Below, one piece after another: positions 1 to 8,213 of a stretch of 64,000 nt of DNA. The notes below the pieces were generated by a model that had not been told where the DNA came from, ran no database searches, and worked only from the letters and a program-made list of their open reading frames with translations. Each line of letters begins with the position of its first letter. Within the stretch, counting starts at the first letter, position 1. Made by a program: the position numbers and the translations under genes. Source of the stretch: 20CM-2-55-15 sp963738025 (GTDB lineage Bacteria > Acidobacteriota > Terriglobia > 20CM-2-55-15). The stretch covers positions 62,001 through 126,000 of the forward strand of contig CAVTWA010000001.1 in NCBI GenBank assembly GCA_963738025.1, given 5' to 3'.

Positions 1-114
1 AATCAGGGTCTGGGTGGGCGGAAAACCGGCATTTGTAATGTATGTCTGTTGATCGGCAACATTACGAATCTGCGCCAGCGCGGTGAGACATTCTTCGGAA
101 CTAGGTAAGGTCAC
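1..114 (-). CDS. Partial hypothetical protein, N-terminal 38 codons only
   Basis: An open minus-strand frame begins at a GTG (114-112) and runs off the left edge without a stop. An AGGA lies about 4 bases before the GTG. The visible peptide starts VTLPSSEECLTAL and matches no family I recognise. The upstream DNA carries a direct GGAAGCG repeat and a palindrome, so this start may lie in repeat-derived sequence. It could equally be non-coding, since only about 110 bases can be judged. Confidence 0.3.
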   Translation of the reverse strand, partial: MTLPSSEECLTALAQIRNVADQQTYITNAGFPPTQTLI

Positions 115-162
115 GATTCCTACGCTTCCTACGTGGGGCTCGCTTCCTGCACGTAAATTAAA

Positions 163-207
163 GGGACAGGCGCCGAACTCTTGATTTTTGAATTCGCCGT
201 CTGTCCC
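163..207. repeat. GGGACAG palindrome, possible bidirectional terminator
   Basis: The arms GGGACAGGCGCCGAACTC and GAATTCGCCGTCTGTCCC pair at most positions around a T-rich loop of about 9 bases. The hairpin lies between the stop of the zinc-finger gene and the start of the left-edge frame. Both strands have a T run after one arm. It resembles the REP-like palindromes dispersed in acidobacterial genomes; only one copy is seen here. Confidence 0.6.
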
Positions 208-228
208 CTATTTTTCCGTCACGTTTTG

Positions 229-837
229 TTAGGAGTTACCGCGATGGACGCAAAATAGCGTGATCTGCCCTTCCGGCAAATCCACCGAAAGATGATACGT
301 ATCTTTCGGAACCTCATCGAATGAGAATTCTCCAACCACGTTTGTTCTGGTGCGATAACGCACGATCCCGTGGGACTCAAGCTTCACAGGAGTATTATCG
401 AAGAACTTTGTAGCACTCGACAATACTTGTCCGACAAGCGTAATGCGATCATTGGTTTCCATTGATTCGATTTTGACATCGACGTCCACATCCCCGGCGC
501 GGAACAACAACTGGCGCGGCGGAGCTCCGACGCGGCGAACACCCGCCAGCATCGGCTGATCGAAGGTATCGTATACCAAGGCTGCGATGATCTTACGCAA
601 CCCACTCTTCTCCGGTTGCATCACGGGTTGGAACAGATCGACACCCCACTGGACCAGCTCAGCCGGTGGTTCAAAGGCTGAATCTTCTCGGAGCTGCATC
701 GCCAATACCTGGAATTCCTGCTTCACTTCCGAGCATTCCTTGCAATCGACCAAATGGGTCTCCACTGTCGATTTTTCGACATCCGTGCCCATCCCATCCA
801 TGTAGTCCATTATATTTTCAACAGTTAGGTGCCGCAT
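229..837 (-). CDS. Zinc-finger (zf-HC2) anti-sigma-like protein with C-terminal beta-sandwich domain
   Basis: The protein has 202 residues. The ATG at 837 was chosen because AGGAG sits 7 bases upstream; an in-frame ATG at 852 lacks any ribosome site. Near the N-terminus there is an H-x3-C-x2-C motif (THLVDCKEC), the usual zinc site of ECF anti-sigma factors. The C-terminal half (about residues 115-200) is beta-rich and resembles a carboxypeptidase-regulatory-like fold. No transmembrane segment is visible, unlike most anti-sigma factors of this type. The gene follows the ECF sigma gene by about 108 bases on the same strand, which suggests it controls that sigma factor. The regulatory role is inferred from domain and position. 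Confidence 0.75.
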   Translation of the reverse strand: MRHLTVENIMDYMDGMGTDVEKSTVETHLVDCKECSEVKQEFQVLAMQLREDSAFEPPAELVQWGVDLFQPVMQPEKSGLRKIIAALVYDTFDQPMLAGVRRVGAPPRQLLFRAGDVDVDVKIESMETNDRITLVGQVLSSATKFFDNTPVKLESHGIVRYRTRTNVVGEFSFDEVPKDTYHLSVDLPEGQITLFCVHRGNS

Positions 838-945
838 TCCGTCGCTCCTCATTTTGACGCTGCTAGAGACTAAATCCCTACCTACTTATAAGAGCGCTAA
901 CTCCTTGTGAAAAATACATAAACTTTTGTCTTGAAGCACAAAATC

Positions 946-1518
946 CTATTTATTTATACCACGGCGTCGCAGCATCCCACGTAATTTCTCAAAGCAGCGA
1001 GCTCGAGTAGGACCAATGCTAGGTACTGGCATTTGGAGCGTTTCGCTGATCGCTTCGTAGCTCAACTGCCTGGGATCGAAGTAAAGCAATTCGATCAATG
1101 ATCTGCAGCGCTCCGGTAACTCGGCGATCGCGTCCCGCATGGCCTGAAGCTCTTCGGCGAATATCCGGGCGTCCTCGAGATTGTCGGCCGGATCTAAGGG
1201 CTCGTCCCCCTCTTCTTCGGTACCCGAATCACGAAACTTAATTGTTTTCATATAGATACACTGCCTGACCGTGGTCGTGGCAATCCAGGTCCGCAGCTTC
1301 CTGTCGTCCTTGACTTCGTGCAAGTGCTCCAGAAGCTTGACACACACATTTTGAAAAACGTCGTGGACGTCCATCCGGGGGAAACCGAATCTGACCGGAA
1401 TGGAATAAATAAGGCGACGGTAACGCAGTAGTAACGCTTCCCAGGCCATAGCTTCTCCGCGCAGGCACATGGCCACGAGTTCGGAATCGGTATGTTTTTT
1501 GTACTCCGACGCTTTCAC
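946..1518 (-). CDS. RNA polymerase sigma factor, ECF subfamily
   Basis: The protein is 190 residues from a GTG at 1518. Region 2 (RRLIYSIPVRFGF through DVFQNVCVKLLEHL) and region 4 (LPERCRSLIELLYF, then LSYEAISETLQM) are both recognisable. The frame stays open further upstream, but that part overlaps the preceding gene. The GTG overlaps that gene's TAG (TAGTG) and has GGAAGC 8 bases upstream, so translational coupling is likely. The protein would direct core RNA polymerase to a specific promoter set. The zinc-finger gene just downstream is the probable regulator. The target regulon is not visible. Confidence 0.88.
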   Translation of the reverse strand: MKASEYKKHTDSELVAMCLRGEAMAWEALLLRYRRLIYSIPVRFGFPRMDVHDVFQNVCVKLLEHLHEVKDDRKLRTWIATTTVRQCIYMKTIKFRDSGTEEEGDEPLDPADNLEDARIFAEELQAMRDAIAELPERCRSLIELLYFDPRQLSYEAISETLQMPVPSIGPTRARCFEKLRGMLRRRGINK

Positions 1519-1766
1519 TATCGGGGCTTCCTTGACTTCCAAAAACTCTCCAATGCGAAGAAGATCATGACGCCTGAGGAAATGAGAACCAGGATGAGTC
1601 GGCCCGACCCGACTTGAGGAGTTCGAACGTATTTCCGGTATTCCTCGATCGCGGACAGGATGAACAGAATTCCGATTGCCAGAAACATGCCACCGATAAA
1701 CTCGAGCCACAATTGCCGCAGTGTTCTGAGCAGGTCACCGAAGATGATTTTGAGCTTTCCACTCAT
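1518..1766 (-). CDS. Small two-TM membrane protein upstream of ECF sigma factor
   Basis: This 82-residue protein has two hydrophobic segments, about residues 18-40 (FIGGMFLAIGILFILSAI) and 55-75 (LILVLISSGVMIFFALESFW), joined by a short basic loop. Its stop overlaps the GTG of the sigma gene, so the two are probably co-translated. I do not recognise the family. The position suggests a membrane component of the same regulatory unit, perhaps a sensor or anchor, since the zinc-finger partner has no membrane segment of its own. That is inference. Confidence 0.65.
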   Translation of the reverse strand: MSGKLKIIFGDLLRTLRQLWLEFIGGMFLAIGILFILSAIEEYRKYVRTPQVGSGRLILVLISSGVMIFFALESFWKSRKPR

Positions 1767-1910
1767 TCGAGTTTCGTTTGGGACATGCGCCGGACCGAAG
1801 GCCAGAAACGTGCTGAGAAACAGACGTTAGCGTACCATCTTGGCGCGCTAACAAAAGCGGCTAAATTGTGAATTGACCAAATTCAAGCAATGTGCGTAGG
1901 ATGGATTTAG

Positions 1911-2210
1911 ATGCAACTCGACGAGAATCTAAAGCAACTGATGAAGGAGCTCGGTGCGGCCATCAACGATGCCCTGTCCGAATCCGAAGACATCAGTGAA
2001 GCTATTCAAAACGTTAGAAATGCAGGATACGATGTGTTTCTCGTCCTTGAAGCCACGATCGGTTTCAACAAACGTTCCAAGACCGACAGCGGCGAAGAAG
2101 CAACGGCAGGTGGCTTGAAGAGCGGCGAAATGAAGCTGAAGGTAACTGCTCAGGATCTCAAGTTCCTGCGGTCTCTCAAAATCAGCGTTGAGGACCTGGA
2201 CCAGCAGTAG
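1911..2210 (+). CDS. Hypothetical protein, 99 aa
   Basis: An acidic, soluble small protein. An N-terminal helical region (MQLDENLKQLMKELGAAIND) is followed by a GYDVFLVLEATIGF segment and a C-terminal KVTAQDLKFLRSLKI stretch. No domain is recognised. A GGATGGA sits about 5 bases before the ATG, and TTGACC (1873-1878) with TAGGAT (1897-1902) at an 18-base spacing could be the promoter. Its last 29 bases overlap the 3' end of the convergent GT9 gene. Codon use looks like a real gene. Confidence 0.65.
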   Translation: MQLDENLKQLMKELGAAINDALSESEDISEAIQNVRNAGYDVFLVLEATIGFNKRSKTDSGEEATAGGLKSGEMKLKVTAQDLKFLRSLKISVEDLDQQ

Positions 2211-3168
2211 TCCACATCTGTTCCATAGTCGCAATGACATCGCCCGCCCCGATCCTTTCAATCGGCATCCCGCGCAAATAACGGTCGTCCGGCCCAATAG
2301 GTCGAAAGTGTTCCGGAAACCCGACACTGAACAAACCCAAAGTCGTCACCCCCACGGCTGGACCGATATGCATAGGTCCGGTGTCGTTGCTGATGAGCAA
2401 CCGCGCCGATGCGATTGTTCCGGCGAGCTGAGCCAGAGTCAGATCGGTTTCTATCGATACATGTTCCGGGTTGCGAGTTGCCTTTCGCACGCGCCGCGCC
2501 AACTCTGCTCCGCTGCTGCTGGAAACAGCAACGACCGTTGCCCCAAGCTTTTCAATCGCGAAGTCGGCGACAGAGGCAAAGCACTCCGGAGGCCAGATTC
2601 TGTCGCGGACGGGCGCATCCACAAACAAAACCAGTTTGTTCATATCCTTGACAGCGTTTGGAACCCGGAGAAGTGGGCGGTCATAGACCGCACCTACAGC
2701 AGGCGAGATGCTTGATCGCGTAATGCTCGCGACCACTTTTTCAAACATCGCCGATACATGCAGGCTTTTGTCTTCAGGGACGGGAGGTTCATTAAAACAA
2801 AATCCCCAATAGGCCGCCTGATGCCGCTTCATTGCGATCCTGGTGGTGGACCCCGATAGTCCTGCGAGTAAATTCGTCTCGCGAAAGCTGTGAAAATCGA
2901 TAAGGATGTCGAACTTCCGCCGCCGGATATCGCGGACCAACCCCGTCATGCGCTGAAGGGCTTCCCAGACCGGCCCGTCTCGCATGGCGATACGATCCAC
3001 AGCAATCACTTCGTCGATTGCGGGACACAATTCCGCAATCGAAGCGCAGCGATGACCTGTCAAAAACACCAATCTGGATTGCGGAAAACTGTCTTTCAGG
3101 CGTGCCAGCGCCGGAAGCAGCAATAGAACATCGCCGAGCCGGGCAAAGCGAATCGCTAATATCTTCAC
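2182..3168 (-). CDS. Glycosyltransferase family 9 (heptosyltransferase-like)
   Basis: A 328-residue protein from a GTG. It opens with KILAIRFARLGDVLLLLPAL, the standard start of ADP-heptose:LPS heptosyltransferases. The second half has SNDTGPMHIGPAVGVTTLGLF, the family's nucleotide-sugar binding stretch. It would transfer a sugar in lipopolysaccharide core or related glycan assembly on the cytoplasmic face. It starts 7 bases after the stop of the zinc-binding protein gene upstream, so the two form an operon. About residues 157-163 (GAVYDRP) are encoded by DNA nearly identical to an intergenic repeat at 5270-5288. The acceptor sugar cannot be told. Confidence 0.88.
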   Translation of the reverse strand: MKILAIRFARLGDVLLLLPALARLKDSFPQSRLVFLTGHRCASIAELCPAIDEVIAVDRIAMRDGPVWEALQRMTGLVRDIRRRKFDILIDFHSFRETNLLAGLSGSTTRIAMKRHQAAYWGFCFNEPPVPEDKSLHVSAMFEKVVASITRSSISPAVGAVYDRPLLRVPNAVKDMNKLVLFVDAPVRDRIWPPECFASVADFAIEKLGATVVAVSSSSGAELARRVRKATRNPEHVSIETDLTLAQLAGTIASARLLISNDTGPMHIGPAVGVTTLGLFSVGFPEHFRPIGPDDRYLRGMPIERIGAGDVIATMEQMWTTAGPGPQR

Positions 3169-3175
3169 GGCCGGG

Positions 3176-3808
3176 TCAAGGGATGATCAGACCGCTGGAG
3201 TGTTGCGCCGGCAGCCGTTGCGCAAATTTCTCAGCAATCCAGTCCAGGTAGCGGCGACTCTTCGGACGAATGCTGGAGTTGGCTTGAGCAACAACTGTAA
3301 GAAAATCCAGGATATCGATACCTTCGGAGACTTTCAGGACGCGCCGGGCTTCGGCCGGATCGGGTTCCATAAGCTGATCGAGAATCTCTTTCAGACGGCG
3401 AAACAATGCGGCGCGGACGGGGCCATCGGGCGTCGAGTCGTAATAGATTCCGCCGGACAGCGTCTTCAAGGTCGTCTTCAGGGCTTTCAGAACCTCTATG
3501 ACGTCATTGTCCACGAGCCATGGAGTGTTCGTCCGTTCCTCGTTGATGGCAAGGGTGAGGACATCCAGAACCTGATGAAATTGCTCCAGAAATAACGCGT
3601 CGAAGTTGTTCACGCGGGCTGCGGCTTCCGGATCCGGAATGGGTTTGTCCAACTCATACGAACGGCTTGCCCTGAGATGCGGACAGGATGACGGGCAATC
3701 AATTTCGATCTCCCTTTTTGTTCCGCAACAGACGGCACAAATCTTCACATCTTTTGCCGGACAGTAACGTTTTCCGGCGCGCTCCGAACACAATGGACAG
3801 ATCGCCAT
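3176..3808 (-). CDS. Conserved hypothetical protein with cysteine-rich zinc-binding N-terminus
   Basis: The 210-residue protein begins with a cluster of cysteine pairs: CPLC (4-7), YCP (16), CAVCC (23-27) and CPSSC (37-41). These could hold one or two zinc ions. The rest is helical, with no catalytic motif I recognise, and ends in a proline/serine tail. Cys-rich heads of this kind occur in acidobacterial proteins of unknown function. It is the first gene of a two-gene unit with the GT9 gene. It is divergent from rpsU, with about 58 bases between the two starts. Confidence 0.75.
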   Translation of the reverse strand: MAICPLCSERAGKRYCPAKDVKICAVCCGTKREIEIDCPSSCPHLRASRSYELDKPIPDPEAAARVNNFDALFLEQFHQVLDVLTLAINEERTNTPWLVDNDVIEVLKALKTTLKTLSGGIYYDSTPDGPVRAALFRRLKEILDQLMEPDPAEARRVLKVSEGIDILDFLTVVAQANSSIRPKSRRYLDWIAEKFAQRLPAQHSSGLIIP

Positions 3809-3866
3809 GGCCGTCGAAGTATGTAATAATCGTCGGCCTATCGCAACCGGATTGGCGGTGTACTAG

Positions 3867-4069
3867 TTGGCGGAAGTTCGAATTCAGGAGGGTGAATCGA
3901 TTGAAAATGCTCTCCGGCATTTCAACGAAGAGTCCATCAGGAAGACATCATCAAGGAAGTCAAAAAACACTCCTATTACCTGAAACCTGGCGAGAAGAAG
4001 CGGACGAAGCAAGCGCTGGCTCGTAAGCGGAGCCGCAAGAAAGTTCGTCGAGAGCCCGTCGTAGAGTGA
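3867..4069 (+). CDS. rpsU: 30S ribosomal protein bS21, reading frame broken by one missing base
   Basis: The frame from a TTG at 3867 gives AEVRIQEGESIENALRHFN, the conserved bS21 start. After 3926 the frame is lost, but from 3938 a frame one base off reads QEDIIKEVKKHSYYLKPGEK and continues through the basic C-terminus to TGA at 4069. One missing C near 3926 (AAC CGA AGA GTC CAT CAG) would restore a normal protein of about 67 residues. bS21 sits on the small subunit and helps start-site selection. A sequence error is likelier than real loss. The TTG has only a weak ribosome site (GGCGG). The gene is not next to dnaG-rpoD as in the classical macromolecular synthesis operon. Confidence 0.85.
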
Positions 4070-4100
4070 AGAATGAGCACGAATTAACGCAACAAACCCG

Positions 4101-4123
4101 ATCCGTTGACTTCGTGGCTTATT
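4101..4123. repeat. Half copy of the CCACGGAT palindrome family
   Basis: The sequence ATCCGTTGACTTCGTGGCTT matches the right arm of the hairpin at 30545-30565 (ATCCGTTCAATCCGTGGCT) with a few differences. Its outer end, read on the minus strand as AATAAGCCACG, contains the TAA stop of the adjacent gene. The matching left arm is absent, so this is a decayed or half element. Confidence 0.5.
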
Positions 4124-4877
4124 CCTGAATTTTAATGATCGTCTCGACATTGAATTTTTTGTAGTCGGAATACTCCAGCACCTCTTTCAGGTTAATTCCC
4201 TTCAGCAAAAGAATCCGGGCCGTGAGCGAGACTTCTGTTCTCGAGGGCAACCAGACCTCCCCGTTTACTTTGGCTCTTTCGCCGTGCAGCATCGCGCCCT
4301 TTTGAAGTCTCGCCAGCAGACCGAAGCCGAGGGACACCGAGTCGATCACTTCGGCCTCGACGCGGGCAAGCTGACGATCCGCTTCATCAATCCAGGCGTC
4401 GCCGGCGACGTGCTGGGCTAGTCTTCCTTGTCTGGTCGTCGGGTGGTAATGCGGACGAGGTGCAAAGTGGACTCGAATGGCGGGCCGGCCATGGAAGTCT
4501 TCGCGGTCAACGATCTGCATGTCGTAACCGGCAAAGATGTCTGCAATGACTTTCTCGTCGTCCCTTCGCGAGGTGTTGCTGACTTTTTCCGGCTTGGCGG
4601 CTTTTACGGGCGTGTCATTGTTTGAAATCAACTTCCGATAGATGGCCCCATCCGACCCGCGTGTGATCTGGTAAACATCGGTCTCTTTTTTTTGCGGCTC
4701 GCCATTGGACTTGAGTTCGATGTGAGTGCGTTTCTCCGTATATGTGTATTGGCTTAGAAGAACGTCATCGGTATGGAGATTTTTCTGAAAATCAGCCAGA
4801 AGCGTCTTGAGTTCAGGAAGAGGCTTCGCATCGGCCTGCAGCAGCGCTGCAAAAATGAAGAGGTAAATCCCGAACAT
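4119..4877 (-). CDS. Secreted hypothetical protein, possibly outer-membrane lipoprotein-sorting-like
   Basis: The 252-residue protein starts with a short hydrophobic leader (MFGIYLFIFAALLQADA), consistent with a signal peptide. The mature part has long amphipathic beta strands, for example LSQYTYTEKRTHIEL, GDAWIDEADRQLARVEAEV and VNGEVWLPSRTEVSL. This pattern resembles the LolA-like or DUF1571-like folds that bind lipid or lipoprotein. No catalytic residues are evident, and assignment to a named family is uncertain. It stands alone, convergent with rpsU, and its TAA lies inside a repeat half-copy. Confidence 0.65.
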   Translation of the reverse strand: MFGIYLFIFAALLQADAKPLPELKTLLADFQKNLHTDDVLLSQYTYTEKRTHIELKSNGEPQKKETDVYQITRGSDGAIYRKLISNNDTPVKAAKPEKVSNTSRRDDEKVIADIFAGYDMQIVDREDFHGRPAIRVHFAPRPHYHPTTRQGRLAQHVAGDAWIDEADRQLARVEAEVIDSVSLGFGLLARLQKGAMLHGERAKVNGEVWLPSRTEVSLTARILLLKGINLKEVLEYSDYKKFNVETIIKIQE

Positions 4878-5053
4878 GGCGTCTTTTCAGGATAGCTCTT
4901 TATTTGCGGCAAACGAAGATTTCAGAGTTCGCTATATCCGCGACTGACCGGAATCCTGCAGTCCGAAGCATGCGATCAGCTCCAGTGCGGAGAAACGGGA
5001 ATTCCAGCCGTGCTAAACTCTCGGCGCGGACCTGAAGAATGCGCAGTCATAAG

Positions 5054-5270
5054 AAGGTGTGGACGAATTAGCCCCGGAGGGGCGTAAGAATATGGCCCCG
5101 GCCGACAGGCCGGGGCCCAAACCAGCGAACGTTCGCGACCCGGAGGGCCGAAAGATTAATGCGACTAATCTTTCGGCCTCCGGGGCTTGGGTTCCCGACG
5201 AGGTACGAAACCCCGGCCTGCGGCCGGGGCTAGGTTCTAACGGCCTTGCGGGCCTATTTGTTCACACCTT
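5054..5270. repeat. 217-bp nested palindromic element
   Basis: The two ends are inverted copies (AAGGTGTGGACGAA and TTGTTCACACCTT). Inside them lie a GGCCCCGGCC-type hairpin on the left, a perfect 13-bp central hairpin (GGCCGAAAGATTA / TAATCTTTCGGCC, 7-base loop) and a CCCCGGCCTGCGGCCGGGG hairpin on the right. The left and right halves are roughly mirror images over some 60 bases. A frame can be read through it, but the codons only follow the palindromes. The flanking 4878-5053 holds no gene or signal I can identify. It resembles a MITE or compound REP element. Confidence 0.7.
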
Positions 5271-5274
5271 CATA

Positions 5275-5328
5275 GACCGCGCCTACAGTTTTGGATGCGA
5301 ATATTGCAGGCGCGGTCCGACCGCGCCT
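5275..5328. repeat. GACCGCGCCT inverted and direct repeat cluster
   Basis: GACCGCGCCT (5275-5284), its inverse AGGCGCGGTC (5308-5317) and a second direct copy (5319-5328) lie just before the oxidoreductase start. The same core forms a perfect hairpin at 11078-11112. A 19-base segment starting at 5270 recurs with one change inside the GT9 gene at 2681-2699. Confidence 0.6.
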
Positions 5329-5341
5329 CCCAGCAGTATCT

Positions 5342-8204
5342 ATGAATGAAGATCTTTACCAGGCGCTGAAAAGGCGCATCCAGGGCGAGGTTCGCTTCGA
5401 CCGGGCTTCCCGCCTGATGTACAGCACCGACGCCAGCATTTACGAAATAGAGCCGATCGGTGTCGTCATTCCGCGCACTCATGAAGATGTTTTCGCGACG
5501 ATGGAGGTCGCGAGAGACTTCAAGGTCCCGGTATTGCCACGCGGCGCGGGCACAAGTCTGGCCGGTCAGACTGTTGGCGACGCGGTTGTGATCGACATGT
5601 CGAAGCATCTCAATCGCGTGCTGGAGGTGAATACCGAGGAACGGTGGGCCATGGTCGAACCGGGTGTCGTTCAGGAACAGTTGAATCTGCATCTCCGGCC
5701 GATGGGATTCCTTTTCGGGCCCGATACTGCCACCGCGAACCGCGCCACCATCGGCGGCATGATCGGCAACAACTCCGCCGGATCGCATTCGATCCTCTAC
5801 GGGAAAACGATCGACCACATTCTGGAGATGCATGTGGTCCTTGCATCCGGCGAGGGCCGTATGTTCCGCGAAATGAAATTTGAAGATGCAGCGGAACCGC
5901 GGCGGCCTGGAAGGACAAATCGCCGACATCGTTCGGCCAATCGGGAGGAGATCGACGAGCGTTTCCCGAAAATCATGCGCCGCGTCAGCGGATACAACCT
6001 CGACGAGTTTGTCCGGAACGGCAAGTTCAATCTCGTCGAAACTGATGGTCGGCTCGGAAGGAACACTGGCAGCGGTTCATCAGGCAAAAGTTCGAATCGA
6101 GCGAAGGCCGCGCAGCGACCGCACTGTGCATGGTTCATTTCGCAGATATCGTCGAGTCCATTCGCGCCAACGACATCATTCTTCCATTCAACCCGGCGGC
6201 GATCGAGTTGATCGATGACATGATCATCAACCTGGGCAGAAATTCTCTCGAAATCTCGCGGCTGATGGGATTTATGAAGGCAATCCCGCTGCGTTCTGCT
6301 CGTGGAGTTCTATGGCGAAAATGAAGCAGAACTCCGATCGAAACTTGATGCCATGGAAGCGGCGCTGAAGCGGGAGAAGGCCGGGTATGCGTACGTTCGC
6401 GCGTTTGACCCGGCTGAGCAGCAGAGCATCTGGAAGGTGCGCAAAGCCGGCCTGGGCCTCCTCCTTGGCATGAAGGGCGAGCGTAAACCGATCGCCTTTG
6501 TCGAAGATTGCGCGGTCGATCCTGCCAAGCTGCCGGAGTTCTTCCTTCGCTTTCGCGAAGTCATACATAAATACGATACAAGTGCCGGCTATTACGGCCA
6601 CGCCAGCGTCGGCTGTCTGCATATCCGCCCTCTGATCAATACCAAGGACCGCCGCGAAATCCAGGTCATGAAAGACATGACGGACGAAATTGCCGATCTC
6701 GTCATCGAATTTGGCGGCGGGATGAGCGGCGAACATGGCGATGGCCTGGCTCGAAGTCACCTGAACGAAGAAATTGTTCGGCCCGCAGATCTATAAAGCC
6801 TTTTGCGAAGTGAAGGAGGCATTCGACCCAGAAAATCGAATGAATCCCGGGAAGATCGTCAATGCGCCGCCAATGACCGAGAACCTTCGCTACGGAACCG
6901 AGTACCGCACGGTCACGGTCAATACGCATTACGATTTTTCGCGTGAGGGCGGATTCGCTACTGCAGTTGAACTGTGTAACGGCGCGGGCGTTTGCCGCAA
7001 GAAGAACGAAGGCACGATGTGCCCGTCCTACATGGTGACCATGGAAGACAAGCACTCGACGCGAGGCCGCGCCAACCTGATGCGCGAGATCCTTTCCGGA
7101 AAGTTTCCGGCGGAGGAATTCACCGGCAAGGAACTTTACGAAACGCTCGATCTCTGCCTCGAATGCAAGGGCTGTAAGGCGGAATGTCCCTCGAATGTGG
7201 ACATGGCGAAATTGAAGTACGAGTTCCTCGCGCATTACAACGAAGCAAACGGCACTCCACTGCGGTCGCGAATGTTTGCGAACATCCACGCAGCTCAGCA
7301 AGGTCGCGTCGCTATGGCCGTCGCTGGCGAACTGGAGTCTGACTCAGCACGATGGTCCGAGGCGCCATGGATCCTTTGCTCGGTATCGATGCACGTCGCA
7401 AGCTGCCGCATGTTTGCCCCGCAGACGTTTGAATCATGGTTCGAAGGCGACCGAAAACGAACGCATGGCGCAGGAATCAAACGGCGCATATGCGGAAAAG
7501 TCGTCCTCTTCCACGATACGTTCATCAATTACAACTACCCCGACATCGGCAGGGCCGCAACCCAACTGCTGGAGGCGGCGGGATACGAAGTCCGTATTGC
7601 GGAACAGCGGAAATGCTGCGGCCGGCCAATGATCTCGAAAGGCTTTGCCGAAGAAGCGCAGAGCGAATGCCGAATTCAATATTCAACAAGCTTTACGAGT
7701 TCGTCGACAAGGGTTATTCCATTGTCGGCTGCGAGCCGAGTTGCATTTTGACTTTCAGGGACGAATACCCGGATCTCGTCAAAGGCCATCATGCTGAGGA
7801 TGTCGCCAAGGCTTCGTTCCTTCTCGAGGAATTCATTGTCAAAGAAAAGCAGGCAGGCCGGTGGAAATTGCAGCTGAAGCGGCAGGAGCCGAAGGCGTTG
7901 ATTCATGGACACTGCCATGAAAAGGCGCTGATCGGATCCCGCTACCTGAAAGAGGCGCTCGCACTCGCCTATGCCGTAGAAGAAATCGACTCCGGTTGCT
8001 GTGGAATGGCAGGCTCGTTCGGATACGAAAAAGAGCATTACGATATCTCTATCGCCATCGGGCGACGACGGCTGTTTCCCGCTGTGGAAAGCAACCCGGA
8101 GCGCGATAGTTGTGGCTCCCGGCATTTCCTGCCGGCAGCAGGTGGAACATGCCACCGGCCGTAAAGCCTTACATCCTGCCGAAGCGTTGGCCAAAGCGCT
8201 GTAG
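5342..8204 (+). pseudogene. FAD-binding / Fe-S oxidoreductase (GlcD-GlcF fusion type), broken by at least ten 1-base shifts
   Basis: Read across frames, this is a protein of about 950 residues. It starts MNEDLYQALKRRI, followed by the FAD-binding PCMH motif (LPRGAGTSLAGQT, GGMIGNNSAGSHS), the C-terminal FAD-oxidase part (MSGEHGDGLARS), a 4Fe-4S domain (CNGAGVCRKK, CLECKGCKAECPS) and two CCG domains (KCCGRPM, SGCCGMAGSF). Such fusions oxidise 2-hydroxy acids such as D-lactate or glycolate and pass electrons to the quinone pool. The frame changes near 5885, 5935, 6045, 6125, 6278, 6292, 6775, 7360, 7410, 7670 and 8090. No substitution-type stop was noticed in the correct frames and every signature motif survives. 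This means either dense local sequence error or very recent decay. The substrate cannot be told. Confidence 0.8.
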
Positions 8205-8213
8205 CCGGACCGA

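Noticed and set aside
5059..5349. Small plus-strand frame before the oxidoreductase
   Set aside because: Its codons are made by the palindromic element and the GACCGCGCC repeats.
5342..8204. Selenocysteine UGA readthrough in the oxidoreductase, given selA nearby
   Set aside because: The breaks are frame shifts, not in-frame TGA codons at conserved Cys sites.
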